A stretch of 64,000 bases of DNA from CAZICM01 sp964537685 (lineage in GTDB: Bacteria > Myxococcota_A > Polyangia > Polyangiales > Polyangiaceae), in NCBI GenBank assembly GCA_964537685.1, contig CAZICM010000018.1:1-64000 (forward strand). Direction: 5' to 3'. Numbering within the stretch: the stretch's first letter is position 1; each line of letters starts with the position of its first letter. Positions 35,216 through 43,371 of this stretch are shown piece by piece. A program made the translations under genes and the position numbers. The notes beneath the pieces are model-generated. The model was given only the letters and a program-made list of their open reading frames with translations. It made no database searches and had not been told where the DNA came from.

Positions 35216-36283
35216 TCACTCCTCTCCAAAGCGAATTCGGCTTTGCAGCCGGGTTCTCGATTCCGACCCTCCGACGGCCCGTCCACTGATATCAAATACA
35301 GTCGTTCGATCATCCACAACGGTGACTTGAGCCTCTGCCCCCAACAGAACCCGGCTCGGATCGAGAGGAGGCATGGACGAAACGGACACTTTGGCCGAAC
35401 TGTGCAATTCCGAGAACGCACTCATTGTACCGGAAGTGCTCACACCCGCGCTCACGCCCGCCGACGCCGAAAATCCAGCGCTCGCTCCCATGCCCACACC
35501 CGCGCTCACGCCCGCCGACGCCGAAAATCCAGCGCTCGCTCCCATGCTCACGCCCGCGCCAGCCGACAGCGAAAGCCCCGCGCCCGCACCCAAACTCAGC
35601 TCCCCCGTTGCAAAGGCCACAGGCGGAGAAAGACTCACGCTTGCGTCCAATACCAGCGACGCCCCCGCCGAAAAACGCAGACTCTCCTGCCCGTTCTGCG
35701 CTGCAATATCCCGAGCCGCCGCAGGATTCCCGGCCGCACTCGCCAATTCCGAAGACGGCCTGGGCGGTGTTTCTACTGGTCCAGAACTATCCCCCGGCGA
35801 TGCTGCTCCACTCCATGCCCCTGCCCTTGCCGAGTCATCCCCGCGATCATAGGTATTCTCATCCTGCGTCATTCCAATCGACACCGTGGAGCGAAGTGGA
35901 ACACCATCCGACGAAAAAAACTCCACCGTCTCCCGATAAGTGTCGACAATCCCCGTAAACCGAAACGCTCCCCAGTCAAAGGTTACCTTGGGCGGCGCCT
36001 TCCCCTTCTCACCCATCAGCTTCGCCACCCGCTCGGTGACAGCACACACATTCTCCCCCGTATCCGTCGTATCAAAAATCAATTCAAAAGTCAGTTTCGC
36101 TACGCTCTCCTTAACCACCTGCTGAGCGGAATTATTGCCACGCCGGCCCGCCCCCTCTCGCCTTCTCCCTTGCTGCAGCTTATTGGAAATCGTCATCTGC
36201 AGCGACGAAGGCTGAAAATGCACCGGAATCTCGGACGCCGGACTCTCAATTAGAAACTTGGCTTCATTGCTTCCGGTTGTCAT
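35216..36283 (-). CDS. Afp7-like CIS tail-end protein with Gly/Ala/Ser repeat tail
   Basis: 355 aa. The N-terminus (EAKFLIESPASEIPVHFQPS) and the VTFDWGAFRFTGIVDTYRET core are characteristic of the Afp7/Pvc7 family linking tube to baseplate. Family members normally end in a LysM domain. Here residues about 185-210 (ARDIAAQNGQESLRFSAGAS) look like half of one, and the next about 75 residues are low-complexity GASAGFSASAGVSAGV-type repeats. At DNA level this includes two near-identical 54-bp units (about 35441-35548). A short structured end follows (EAQVTVVDDRTTVFDISGRA). ATGA overlap with the upstream tube gene. Confidence 0.8.
   Translation of the reverse strand: MTTGSNEAKFLIESPASEIPVHFQPSSLQMTISNKLQQGRRREGAGRRGNNSAQQVVKESVAKLTFELIFDTTDTGENVCAVTERVAKLMGEKGKAPPKVTFDWGAFRFTGIVDTYRETVEFFSSDGVPLRSTVSIGMTQDENTYDRGDDSARAGAWSGAASPGDSSGPVETPPRPSSELASAAGNPAAARDIAAQNGQESLRFSAGASLVLDASVSLSPPVAFATGELSLGAGAGLSLSAGAGVSMGASAGFSASAGVSAGVGMGASAGFSASAGVSAGVSTSGTMSAFSELHSSAKVSVSSMPPLDPSRVLLGAEAQVTVVDDRTTVFDISGRAVGGSESRTRLQSRIRFGEE
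35441..35548. repeat. 54-bp tandem repeat inside the Afp7-like gene
   Basis: Two consecutive near-identical 54-bp units, starting at 35441 and 35495, encode an 18-residue Gly/Ala/Ser-rich unit. A third partial unit follows. The period is a multiple of three, so copy-number change would keep the frame and alter the length of the low-complexity tail. Confidence 0.85.
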
Positions 36284-36801
36284 GCGCTTGCCCCCGATCC
36301 AGCGCCCTCAGGCCCGCCCAGCCTAAACGAAAGCCCTTCATGCACCAAATGCAACTCCTCAATCCCAACCTCGGTCGCCTTCGCATTAAAATCCGCCGCC
36401 TTAAACTTCACCGGCAGCGCCTTGTCCAACGTCCACGTCATCACCGGTTCACTCGCCGTCGAACCTGCCTGCGCGGGCCCCTTCAGCGTAATCTGTACCC
36501 TGCACCGATACCCATAATCCCCCGAGGCCACCCTATAAAACCATTGATACAACTGGCCCCGCCTTGAAATCCCCCGCTTCAATACCACCGTCGCAAAACT
36601 CACCTGCCCCACCCGCTGAATCGGCCCCCAATTCACACCCCCAGCCTTAATGACCTTGGGCTCCATCGTCGCTTCCAAACCCGTACACTCCGCAAATGCC
36701 CCATCCGCCGGCGCACTCCCCCCGCTCCCGCCGGATAAAGGCGTCGCGTCCAAATACACCTCAAAACGAAAGGGCTGGAGCGTATAGGTCTGTGAACTCA
36801 T
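36280..36801 (-). CDS. eCIS inner tube protein 2 (Afp5/gp19-like)
   Basis: 173 aa. LQPFRFEVYLDATPLSG, FAECTGLEATMEP, a lysine-rich RGISRRGQLYQWFYRVASGD block, and the C-terminal KFKAADFNAKATEVGIEELH match T4 gp19-like tail tube proteins. It is larger than the first tube protein and carries a short Gly/Ser/Ala insertion near residue 20. In Afp/PVC, Afp5 forms the ring joining tube to baseplate, consistent with its place just before the Afp7-like gene. It overlaps the sheath 2 stop (ATGA). Confidence 0.9.
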   Translation of the reverse strand: MSSQTYTLQPFRFEVYLDATPLSGGSGGSAPADGAFAECTGLEATMEPKVIKAGGVNWGPIQRVGQVSFATVVLKRGISRRGQLYQWFYRVASGDYGYRCRVQITLKGPAQAGSTASEPVMTWTLDKALPVKFKAADFNAKATEVGIEELHLVHEGLSFRLGGPEGAGSGASA

Positions 36802-38351
36802 GATACCCCCTTCTCTTCCACGACCAGACCACCGCCCGCCGAAAGGGAAATCGTCACATAAATCTTCTCAATGGCCGCCGCCGGCACAATCTGCACATCA
36901 GCCACCAAACGCCCAGCATCCATATCGCTTTGGGTCATCGTCGTCCGATCGCAGCGCACCGAATACGCCTTCTGGGGCGTCTCAGCGTTCAATCCCCCTG
37001 CCCGCCACATCCTCTCCAATACCCCCTCTACCTTTCTGACCAACAGCCCCCAAGTTCGCTCCCCAGAAGGCTCAAATACCGTATCGGCCCCCACCGTCTT
37101 CAAAGCCCGGCTCAACGAAGAAAACAAGCGTCCCACATGGGCCTGCCTAAAACGCTCATCGGAACTCGTGCTCACATCCGAAAGCAGCCTCAGCCCCGAA
37201 GGCGTTGGCCCCATCAGCGAAACCCTCCGAAGCAGACACTTGGTCTCGGGATCGGTGGAAAATACCCTCGATTCCTGCTCCCGCACGCTCACCACGGGAA
37301 ACACATCCATCACATCCGAAAGCGGCAACCCAAGCCCATTGCGCACCGTACCCCGGCTCAGCGCATTCCTTGCCAATACCCCAGCCAGCACTCCCTCTGG
37401 ACTCTCGAGTCCCTCGGGCATACGCCTGGAAACCGTTGTCTTCACCCAAGGATAGGCCAATTGAATAAAACGGCTCTCAAAGCGCTCCAACACCCCCGAC
37501 AGCGTCAAATACGCGTATACATCGTGCTCGGCCGACGCAGCCTTTGCCCCCGTGTCCGCCCGCACATCCCGCATCGGCAAGGGAATCCCCGCAATCACCT
37601 GCACCTCGCGCGCAAGCCTCGACACCAACGCTTGAACCCGAGAAAGCCACTGGGCCCATATCTCATACCCGTCCCCATCGCAGCGAGGCGCCTGAAACTC
37701 CGACTGAAGCAAATCCTCCATCTCCACCACTTCCGAACAAGGCACAAACACCTCTTGGGAAAACGGCTTCGGCATCTCGGGCGCCTTCTGTGCGGGGTCT
37801 CCCCCACATAGCGCCGCTAAATCCGGCACACATAAAAACGCCACATCGGGCAAGCCCAACACATGCCCAGCCCCATGAAAGGTCGATGGATCGGCCGCGC
37901 TCGCATCGTACAGCGCGCCCCGCCCAGGGAGCAACGAATCGACCAAAGCCCTCCTCTCCTCGGCAGAAGAAGCTAAATCATACGAATCATCCAGCCGAAC
38001 CACATAACACTTGCGCCCTCCCTGCGCAAAGAAAGACCGGACAGATGCGCCCAAATACATCCCGGGCGCCTTCTGCCCAGCCTTTCCCTCCTCCCACGCG
38101 AACAATCGATCGAACACTTCCCAGCGCTCGATCAACACCGGCACATCCTTCAGCGGATCATAAGGATCCTTCTCATCAAAACGCCCTGAAAAACCCTGTT
38201 CCACAAGGAAACGGGCAACAGCCGCCGGCACAGGCACCACCTTCCCCGATAGAGAACGGCGCTGACAAAACCCCACAAACAGGGCAATGTCCGCGCGCTC
38301 AGGGGCGCTGGGCACAACGCGCTTGGCCGATTCAAAGCAAAGGACGCTCAT
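36798..38351 (-). CDS. eCIS tail sheath protein 2
   Basis: 517 aa. The C-terminal contractile-sheath signature is clear: FSSLSRALKTVGADTVFEPS then GERTWGLLVRKVEGVLERMW, AYSVRCDRTTMTQSDMDAGR, and a final VTISLSAGGG beta strand. The N-terminus (ADIALFVGFCQRRS) starts with the usual sheath domain. Start ATG 38351 lies 11 bases from the tube 1 stop and gives the natural domain boundary; the longer frame to 38426 would overlap the tube gene. Afp-type systems encode two or three sheath paralogues; this shorter one may cap the sheath near the baseplate. Confidence 0.9.
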   Translation of the reverse strand: MSVLCFESAKRVVPSAPERADIALFVGFCQRRSLSGKVVPVPAAVARFLVEQGFSGRFDEKDPYDPLKDVPVLIERWEVFDRLFAWEEGKAGQKAPGMYLGASVRSFFAQGGRKCYVVRLDDSYDLASSAEERRALVDSLLPGRGALYDASAADPSTFHGAGHVLGLPDVAFLCVPDLAALCGGDPAQKAPEMPKPFSQEVFVPCSEVVEMEDLLQSEFQAPRCDGDGYEIWAQWLSRVQALVSRLAREVQVIAGIPLPMRDVRADTGAKAASAEHDVYAYLTLSGVLERFESRFIQLAYPWVKTTVSRRMPEGLESPEGVLAGVLARNALSRGTVRNGLGLPLSDVMDVFPVVSVREQESRVFSTDPETKCLLRRVSLMGPTPSGLRLLSDVSTSSDERFRQAHVGRLFSSLSRALKTVGADTVFEPSGERTWGLLVRKVEGVLERMWRAGGLNAETPQKAYSVRCDRTTMTQSDMDAGRLVADVQIVPAAAIEKIYVTISLSAGGGLVVEEKGVS

Positions 38352-38361
38352 CCGAAAACAC

Positions 38362-38811
38362 CTAGGATGCGAAGGACATCTGAATATCTTCAGCCGACAA
38401 AACCAGCTCCTCCATCGCCACATCACCGCCCCCCTTGGCCGCCAAAGTCGGACCGGTGAATTTCATCGGCGTCACATTCAAAAGCTTCCACGACTGAACC
38501 GTCTTCCGGGCCTCATCGAGAAGCGAAATCTGAACGTACTCCTTGCGTCCATTCACCCCCGTCTTGCGCACCGCCTCAATCCACTCCCAAATTACCTTTG
38601 AGCTCACAATCCCGCGCTTCAGCGTCACATCGCCCGCCTTATAAATCCCGGGCACCTTGCGCACATGATTTACAGGATCACTCCCCTCGCGGTACTCGGC
38701 CATCGTAAACTCGGTCGTCAGCCCCGAAACATCGGAAAAACCGCCGAACGACGTGCCACCAAAACTGATCTCAAAGTTAAATGCCCCATAGGGCGTAGGT
38801 CGCTCACTCAT
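38362..38811 (-). CDS. eCIS inner tube protein 1 (Afp1/Hcp-like)
   Basis: 149 aa, typical size. MSERPTPYGAFNFEISFGG, SDVSGLTTEFTMAEYREGSD, then KVPGIYKAGDVTLKRGIV and AMEELVLSAEDIQMSF are the conserved tube-protein motifs. It should polymerise as hexameric rings to make the tube that is ejected on contraction. GGAGG lies 7 bases before ATG 38811; an in-frame TTG two codons earlier is unnecessary. It sits between the two sheath genes. Confidence 0.95.
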   Translation of the reverse strand: MSERPTPYGAFNFEISFGGTSFGGFSDVSGLTTEFTMAEYREGSDPVNHVRKVPGIYKAGDVTLKRGIVSSKVIWEWIEAVRKTGVNGRKEYVQISLLDEARKTVQSWKLLNVTPMKFTGPTLAAKGGGDVAMEELVLSAEDIQMSFAS

Positions 38812-38829
38812 TCCCAAGCCTCCTTCCTA

Positions 38830-41298
38830 TCAACTGCTGGCATCAGCGGTTTTTTGACCAATCCTAAAGATTACAAACTCCGCGGGCTTAATCGCCGCCA
38901 CACCAATCAAACAAATCAGCCGGCCATTATCCAAATCGTTCTGCGTCATCGTACTCCTATCACAGCGCACGAAATACGCCTGCTTTGGATCTGTACCCAA
39001 CAACGCTCCCGACTTCCACTCATTGTAAAGAAAACTATCGATCGTCTCCCGGATATTGGCCCACAGCCGCTCTCCATTGGGCTCAAATACCGCCCATTGC
39101 GTACCCATATCGATCGAGCGCTCCAAATAATTAAAATACCTGCGGATATTCACATACTTCCATTCAGGATCGGAGCTAACCGTCCGGGCACCCCACACCC
39201 GATAACCCCGCCCCGGGAAGAATCGCAAACAATTAATGCCCAGCGGATTTAACACCTCCTGCCGCGCAAAGTTCACGTCCTCCGAAAAACGAAGCGCACT
39301 CCTCACCACCTCATTCGCAGGTGCCTTAATGACCCCTCGCTCAATATCGTTGCGCGCGTAAATACCACACACAAATCCCGAAGGCGGAAGCTTAATCTCC
39401 CGGGGAATACTATCATCCCCCATCTTCGCCAGCGGATTCGCCACGACCACCCAGGGATAATACAAACCCGCGTACTTCGAATCCATCTCCGAGCGGAATT
39501 TCTTTACCCCATCATCGCCTTCGTTCATCAGCGAATCAACAACCGCAATTCGATAAGAACGCCGCGTTTCCACATGCTTAATCAGCTCCCGCACTGTTTC
39601 GCGCGCACTGCTATAGGCCGACGACCCCGGCGTTGCCACAATGGAAATATCCTCCACCGCGATCAAGCGATCCAGCGCCGACTTATACTCCGCGCCGCTC
39701 GGCTCACCCCCATCCGTGCCCCCGGAAAGCGTATGAGATTGCTCATCTTTGCCTCCCAAGAGCGCGCTCAAGAGCGTGAATACCGTAGGTGACCCAACCA
39801 CCGAAAACTGAATCGGATTCGTCAGTTGCTCACCCTGGGTCGAAGGAACAGCCTTCAGCACATTCCCCATATACCGAGGATGATCCGAAGACAGGCCAAG
39901 ACCTTCCCAACCCATCCCCCGCCCATCCGAACCGGCAAAACCCACCGAGAACTCCAAGAGTTGCGCCCCCTCCCCAATCGCATCGCCCCTCGTGCTCTCA
40001 TTCGCCATCTTCGTCGTAATCGTCGCGTTAATATCGATCGGCGTCGTCGCCGCTTCCTGGGTCCATGTGCCGTCCGACGCTTTCACATAATAGAAATACT
40101 GCGACGCCGACGTCTCCACCCCCGTACTCGAAGCATCCGCTGCAGGCGACACCGGGAAACCAAACACCGCATTGGCCGTCCCTGAATTCCTCACCATTAG
40201 CACATTCACCCCGGCAGGCGCGGAGAACTCCACCCGGTCCGCATTCAGCGAGGCCGTCACATCCAATCCCAAATCATCAAAGATATCATTGAGATCATTC
40301 ACATCCACCGCAGCCAGATTGCCAACATTGTTCGACACCGCATCCCGCGCGCTCACCACCTTCCCAGCGGCAAGCCCAAGCGCCGTAAGCGCACTCGAAC
40401 TCGCGATCACCTCCACAGAACCATCCGTGCCGGCACAATCCCCACCTAGCACCAAACGCCCCTCCGTACCACCGTCCGCAGCCTCCGAAAGCCGCGCATA
40501 ACCACCCCTCAGCTTCCGATTCAGCTCCGTTACCAACGATGCCACCGTCCTCGCCACGGCAGGATCTCCCGCGCTATGCTCCAGCGTAATACTCTGGACC
40601 ACCCCATCCACATCCACGCGCAGCGTATCATTGGTGTCATCCACCACCACATCCGCCAAAGCCGACGAGCCAAACAACTCCGCCTTCTTCGCCTGGAAAG
40701 TCAGCGTTTGCTGCACCGCCGCCGCCCCCGCCATTTGCAGCGACACCACCAGCGTCGCCCCCGCCCTCAGCTCAAAGGCTGGCCCCGCCACGGTCCCCGT
40801 CAGCGTCGCCGAAGTCGCCGACACCGCCGCCTGCATCACCCGCATCATCGAACCCACGGGAGCCCGGTACGCCGCGCTTACCGGCGCGCCCTTATAGCTC
40901 ACCTTTAGCGAAACCGTACCATTTCCCGCACTGCCCGCAAAACGCGCGTCAAACTTCGCCACACCCCCAATCGTCAGCGTCGACGTCCCCGCCCCCGAAG
41001 GAACCACCCTCGCCACATACAAACGCGAACCACCCTCATCGAAATAGGCCCGCACGGCATGAGCCAAATAGTTCAGCTTCTTCGTCTCATCGCTCACCCC
41101 GCTCAGTACAAGGTTATCGATGCCCCCATACATCCTTTGAAACTCGGCGAAACTCGTCACCAGCGAAGGCGTCCCCGACGAGGGCCCCGTCAGACAAAGC
41201 CCGGCAAATCCAGTGGTACTTGTACTCACCCCCTCGATGGATTTGGCCCGGAAACTCGTCTCTTCAACATAAACAGCAGGTGCTAAATACTCAGGCAC
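38830..41298 (-). CDS. eCIS tail sheath protein 1, enlarged
   Basis: 822 aa, much longer than the roughly 350-550 usual for eCIS sheaths. The N-terminus (LAPAVYVEETSFRAKSIEGV, TSFAEFQRMYGG) and the C-terminal third (AARTVSSDPEWKYVNIRRYF-like, GTQWAVFEPNGERLWANIRE, AYFVRCDRSTMTQNDLDNGR) are textbook sheath. Between residues about 110 and 480 lies a large Ala/Thr/Val-rich beta-type insertion (AGATLVVSLQMAGAAAVQQT, GGDCAGTDGSVEVIASSSAL), probably a surface-exposed domain of the particle. AGGAGAGGAG lies about 7 bases before the ATG. Contraction of this protein drives tube ejection. Confidence 0.93.
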   Translation of the reverse strand: MPEYLAPAVYVEETSFRAKSIEGVSTSTTGFAGLCLTGPSSGTPSLVTSFAEFQRMYGGIDNLVLSGVSDETKKLNYLAHAVRAYFDEGGSRLYVARVVPSGAGTSTLTIGGVAKFDARFAGSAGNGTVSLKVSYKGAPVSAAYRAPVGSMMRVMQAAVSATSATLTGTVAGPAFELRAGATLVVSLQMAGAAAVQQTLTFQAKKAELFGSSALADVVVDDTNDTLRVDVDGVVQSITLEHSAGDPAVARTVASLVTELNRKLRGGYARLSEAADGGTEGRLVLGGDCAGTDGSVEVIASSSALTALGLAAGKVVSARDAVSNNVGNLAAVDVNDLNDIFDDLGLDVTASLNADRVEFSAPAGVNVLMVRNSGTANAVFGFPVSPAADASSTGVETSASQYFYYVKASDGTWTQEAATTPIDINATITTKMANESTRGDAIGEGAQLLEFSVGFAGSDGRGMGWEGLGLSSDHPRYMGNVLKAVPSTQGEQLTNPIQFSVVGSPTVFTLLSALLGGKDEQSHTLSGGTDGGEPSGAEYKSALDRLIAVEDISIVATPGSSAYSSARETVRELIKHVETRRSYRIAVVDSLMNEGDDGVKKFRSEMDSKYAGLYYPWVVVANPLAKMGDDSIPREIKLPPSGFVCGIYARNDIERGVIKAPANEVVRSALRFSEDVNFARQEVLNPLGINCLRFFPGRGYRVWGARTVSSDPEWKYVNIRRYFNYLERSIDMGTQWAVFEPNGERLWANIRETIDSFLYNEWKSGALLGTDPKQAYFVRCDRSTMTQNDLDNGRLICLIGVAAIKPAEFVIFRIGQKTADASS

Positions 41299-41384
41299 GA
41301 CGGCTCTCCTCTCCTAGTGGCGCGCCCAGGGCGCATCCATTATCAAAAAACCAGAATTCATACCCATACTCCAATGGGCAAACC

Positions 41385-42149
41385 CTACGATGGGAGCACA
41401 ATCTCCCGGTGAATCTCCCCGGCCGAGGCAATTTCGATAGGCTCGGCCAGCTCGATCGATGACAAATGCGCTTCCAAAACATCTGGATTAGGCGGCCAAG
41501 GCTCATCCGGCAAACGCGCCGCACGCACCGTACCGCCAAAAGAAGGATAAAACGGCGTCCCCTCCTCGGATTCCGACCAATGAACCGAAGGAATCCCCGC
41601 CATAAACACAATGGCTTCACCTTGTTGATCGCTCACCCCCTCCTCGACCAGCACCTTTCCCTCGGCGATTTCCACCGCCACCGAGAGAAGCACACCGGCG
41701 AGCTCCTGATTTTGGGCATCCTTACAAGAGAAGCGCAACACCGCGCTCGCCGCCTTCGAACGCGCATTGGGAGCCGGATACAACAGCACATCCACCGGCG
41801 TATACAACTCCTCCGGGAGCGCCCGATCCGGCGGCACAGCGATCGTAAAACGCCTAGGCAAAAAGCGTCTTTCAGGATCGCGCACCTCAAACTCCAACTC
41901 CACCGAATGAGCCGCCGGCGCCTCGGGCAAGGGAGGCATAAACGTATCTACCCACGCCTCCAGACCTGGCACAGCGCAAATGACAAACACCCCCGAACGA
42001 TTGCGCACCACCTTCACCTGAGCGGCCACACTCTCCGGCTTCAGCGCCCGAAGATCCACAGCCCGGCTCAACGCCGCCTTTGTCTCGGCATCCACAAAAC
42101 GAAAGGCCCGAATCGCCCTTGCCTCCACCTGTTCCAGGCCCCAAATCAT
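41385..42149 (-). CDS. eCIS-linked hypothetical protein with carboxypeptidase-regulatory-like fold
   Basis: 254 aa, no named family recognised. MIWGLEQVEARAIRAFRFVD opens a beta-rich protein. FTIAVPPDRALP followed by TPVDVLLYPAP and VLRFSCKDAQNQELAGVLLS with EEGVSDQQGEAIVFMAGIP is reminiscent of transthyretin/CarboxypepD_reg-like beta sandwiches. A similar protein beside DUF4255 genes is common in eCIS loci as I recall. It overlaps the DUF4255 stop (ATGA), so coupled translation, and lies 86 bases before the sheath 1 start. Confidence 0.7.
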   Translation of the reverse strand: MIWGLEQVEARAIRAFRFVDAETKAALSRAVDLRALKPESVAAQVKVVRNRSGVFVICAVPGLEAWVDTFMPPLPEAPAAHSVELEFEVRDPERRFLPRRFTIAVPPDRALPEELYTPVDVLLYPAPNARSKAASAVLRFSCKDAQNQELAGVLLSVAVEIAEGKVLVEEGVSDQQGEAIVFMAGIPSVHWSESEEGTPFYPSFGGTVRAARLPDEPWPPNPDVLEAHLSSIELAEPIEIASAGEIHREIVLPS

Positions 42150-42769
42150 GGCATATCCTCCCGCTTTCCAAACGAAAGCCGCTTTGCCACGACGGGAGGC
42201 TTACCGCTCACACCCCCAAGCTCGGGCTGCACCCTCACAACCCGGGCGATATAGGACAAACTCAGATGATAAGGCTGCTTCAGCGCATCCCACACCCGCA
42301 TCAAATCCTCGGTAGACAACTCGGAAGGAATGAGATGAATCACCTCACCCTTATCCCAACCGCCCTCCTCGCTCAAATCGGACTCCCCCAGCACCTGCCT
42401 GGCATAGAGCCTAGCGATCAACCAGCCTAAAATCCGATGTTCCTCCTCCGCATCATTCACCCAGACCGACAAAAGAAAATGAAGATCCAGAGCGATAGGC
42501 GGCAACTTCTCGGAGAACGCCCCCTCGGGCCTGGGCTGATTACGGAGATGCTCATTCACGGTCACACGATAGAGAAAGAGCGAGACACAAGGCTTAGCGG
42601 GCCCCGACTCGGCAGACATCCCCTCGCTACCGACGAGCACAAAACTACACGCGGGCAAGTCTGGCTTCAGCCCATCGGCGCTGCGCCTACTCTTCTCCTC
42701 ATCATAGCCTCGCTGGAGGTACTGCACGAGGGACTCCCCCAGCGAATGGATAGCGAAGTAATTGGCCAC
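42146..42769 (-). CDS. eCIS cap/terminator protein, DUF4255 (Afp16/Pvc16-like)
   Basis: 207 aa. FVLVGSEGMS, PCVSLFLYRVTVNEHLRNQP, LPPIALDLHFLLSVWVND and AEEEHRILGWLIARLYARQV are the DUF4255 (Pvc16 N-terminal) signature. This protein caps the distal end of the tube and sheath. Start is set at GTG 42769, giving MANYFAIHSLGESL, which matches the usual family beginning; the upstream ATG 42808 adds residues not seen in relatives. Neither has a strong ribosome binding site. First gene of the operon; the 21-bp repeat array begins about 190 bases upstream. Confidence 0.9.
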   Translation of the reverse strand: MANYFAIHSLGESLVQYLQRGYDEEKSRRSADGLKPDLPACSFVLVGSEGMSAESGPAKPCVSLFLYRVTVNEHLRNQPRPEGAFSEKLPPIALDLHFLLSVWVNDAEEEHRILGWLIARLYARQVLGESDLSEEGGWDKGEVIHLIPSELSTEDLMRVWDALKQPYHLSLSYIARVVRVQPELGGVSGKPPVVAKRLSFGKREDMP

Positions 42770-42957
42770 GATATGGTGAGGGGGCACACTGCAAGGCAGG
42801 TGCCACACGGGAAAAGAGGTTTAAATGTGAAGGGGAGAGATCATGCTGCGCACGAGCTGCGCATGAGCTGCGCAGTGCACGCAGATGTTGCACCTAAACA
42901 TGGTACAAGAGAGCTGCATTTATCCTGAGATCTGGTGCCTTGGCTGGGCGGGGTCGT
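42770..42957. other. Region upstream of the eCIS operon, presumed promoter
   Basis: About 190 bases between the DUF4255 start and the 21-bp repeat array, with a GC-rich stem-capable ATGAGCTGCGCA/TGCGCAGCTCGTG stretch around 42851-42875 (short inverted copies of AGCTGCGCA). No consensus promoter boxes were convincing. The promoter for the whole operon should lie here or across the repeats. Confidence 0.35.
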
Positions 42958-43199
42958 GCATTCACGCCCCGAGCTCATGCATTCGCGCTCCGAGCTCATG
43001 CATTCACGGCGTTCGCTCTTGCATTCACGCCCCGAGATCATGCATTCACGGCGTTCGCTCTTGCATTCACGCCCCGAACTCTTGCATTCACGCCCCGAGC
43101 TCATACATTCACACCCCGAGCTCATGCATTTACTCCCCGAGCTCATGCATTCACGCCCCGAACTCATGCATTCGCGCCCCGAGCTCATGCATTCACGGC
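42958..43199. repeat. 21-bp tandem repeat (minisatellite), 11 full units plus a partial
   Basis: Consensus unit GCATTCACGCCCCGAGCTCA plus T, repeated without gaps. Variant units (such as the two GGCGTTCGCTCTT forms) show independent decay. Unit length is a multiple of three: all three plus-strand frames and one minus-strand frame stay open, the latter encoding MSSGREC heptads. Each junction builds two palindromes (GAGCTC and ATGCAT). It lies between the subtilase gene and the eCIS operon. No ribosome binding site or conserved protein supports translation, so it is called as a DNA repeat. Confidence 0.9.
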
Positions 43200-43339
43200 G
43201 CTGGATTGTGCCTTCATGCCGGAAACTCTGGCGGGCGGTGGAACATAAGGATAAGGACCAACGGCGCGAAGAGTTCGATAGAATCCCAGCTCCCGCTAGG
43301 CATATTCTGCCCGTTGGCCTAATAGATATTCGATGGAAG

Positions 43340-43371
43340 TTTTAATATTTTAATATTTTAATATTTTAATA
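43340..43371. repeat. Four perfect tandem copies of TTTTAATA
   Basis: An 8-bp unit repeated four times, strongly AT-rich in a GC-rich setting. It contains the TAA stop of the subtilase gene (43366-43368) and its immediate 3' region on the minus strand. Slippage here would change the last codon or stop context only slightly. Confidence 0.9.

Noticed and set aside
42958..43199. CRISPR array
   Set aside because: The repeat is contiguous with no variable spacers, and no cas genes are present.
42841..43345. Open frames over the 21-bp repeats (minus-strand MSSGREC heptads; plus-strand HSRPELM heptads)
   Set aside because: They follow from a repeat length divisible by three; no ribosome binding site, no conserved non-repeat protein part.
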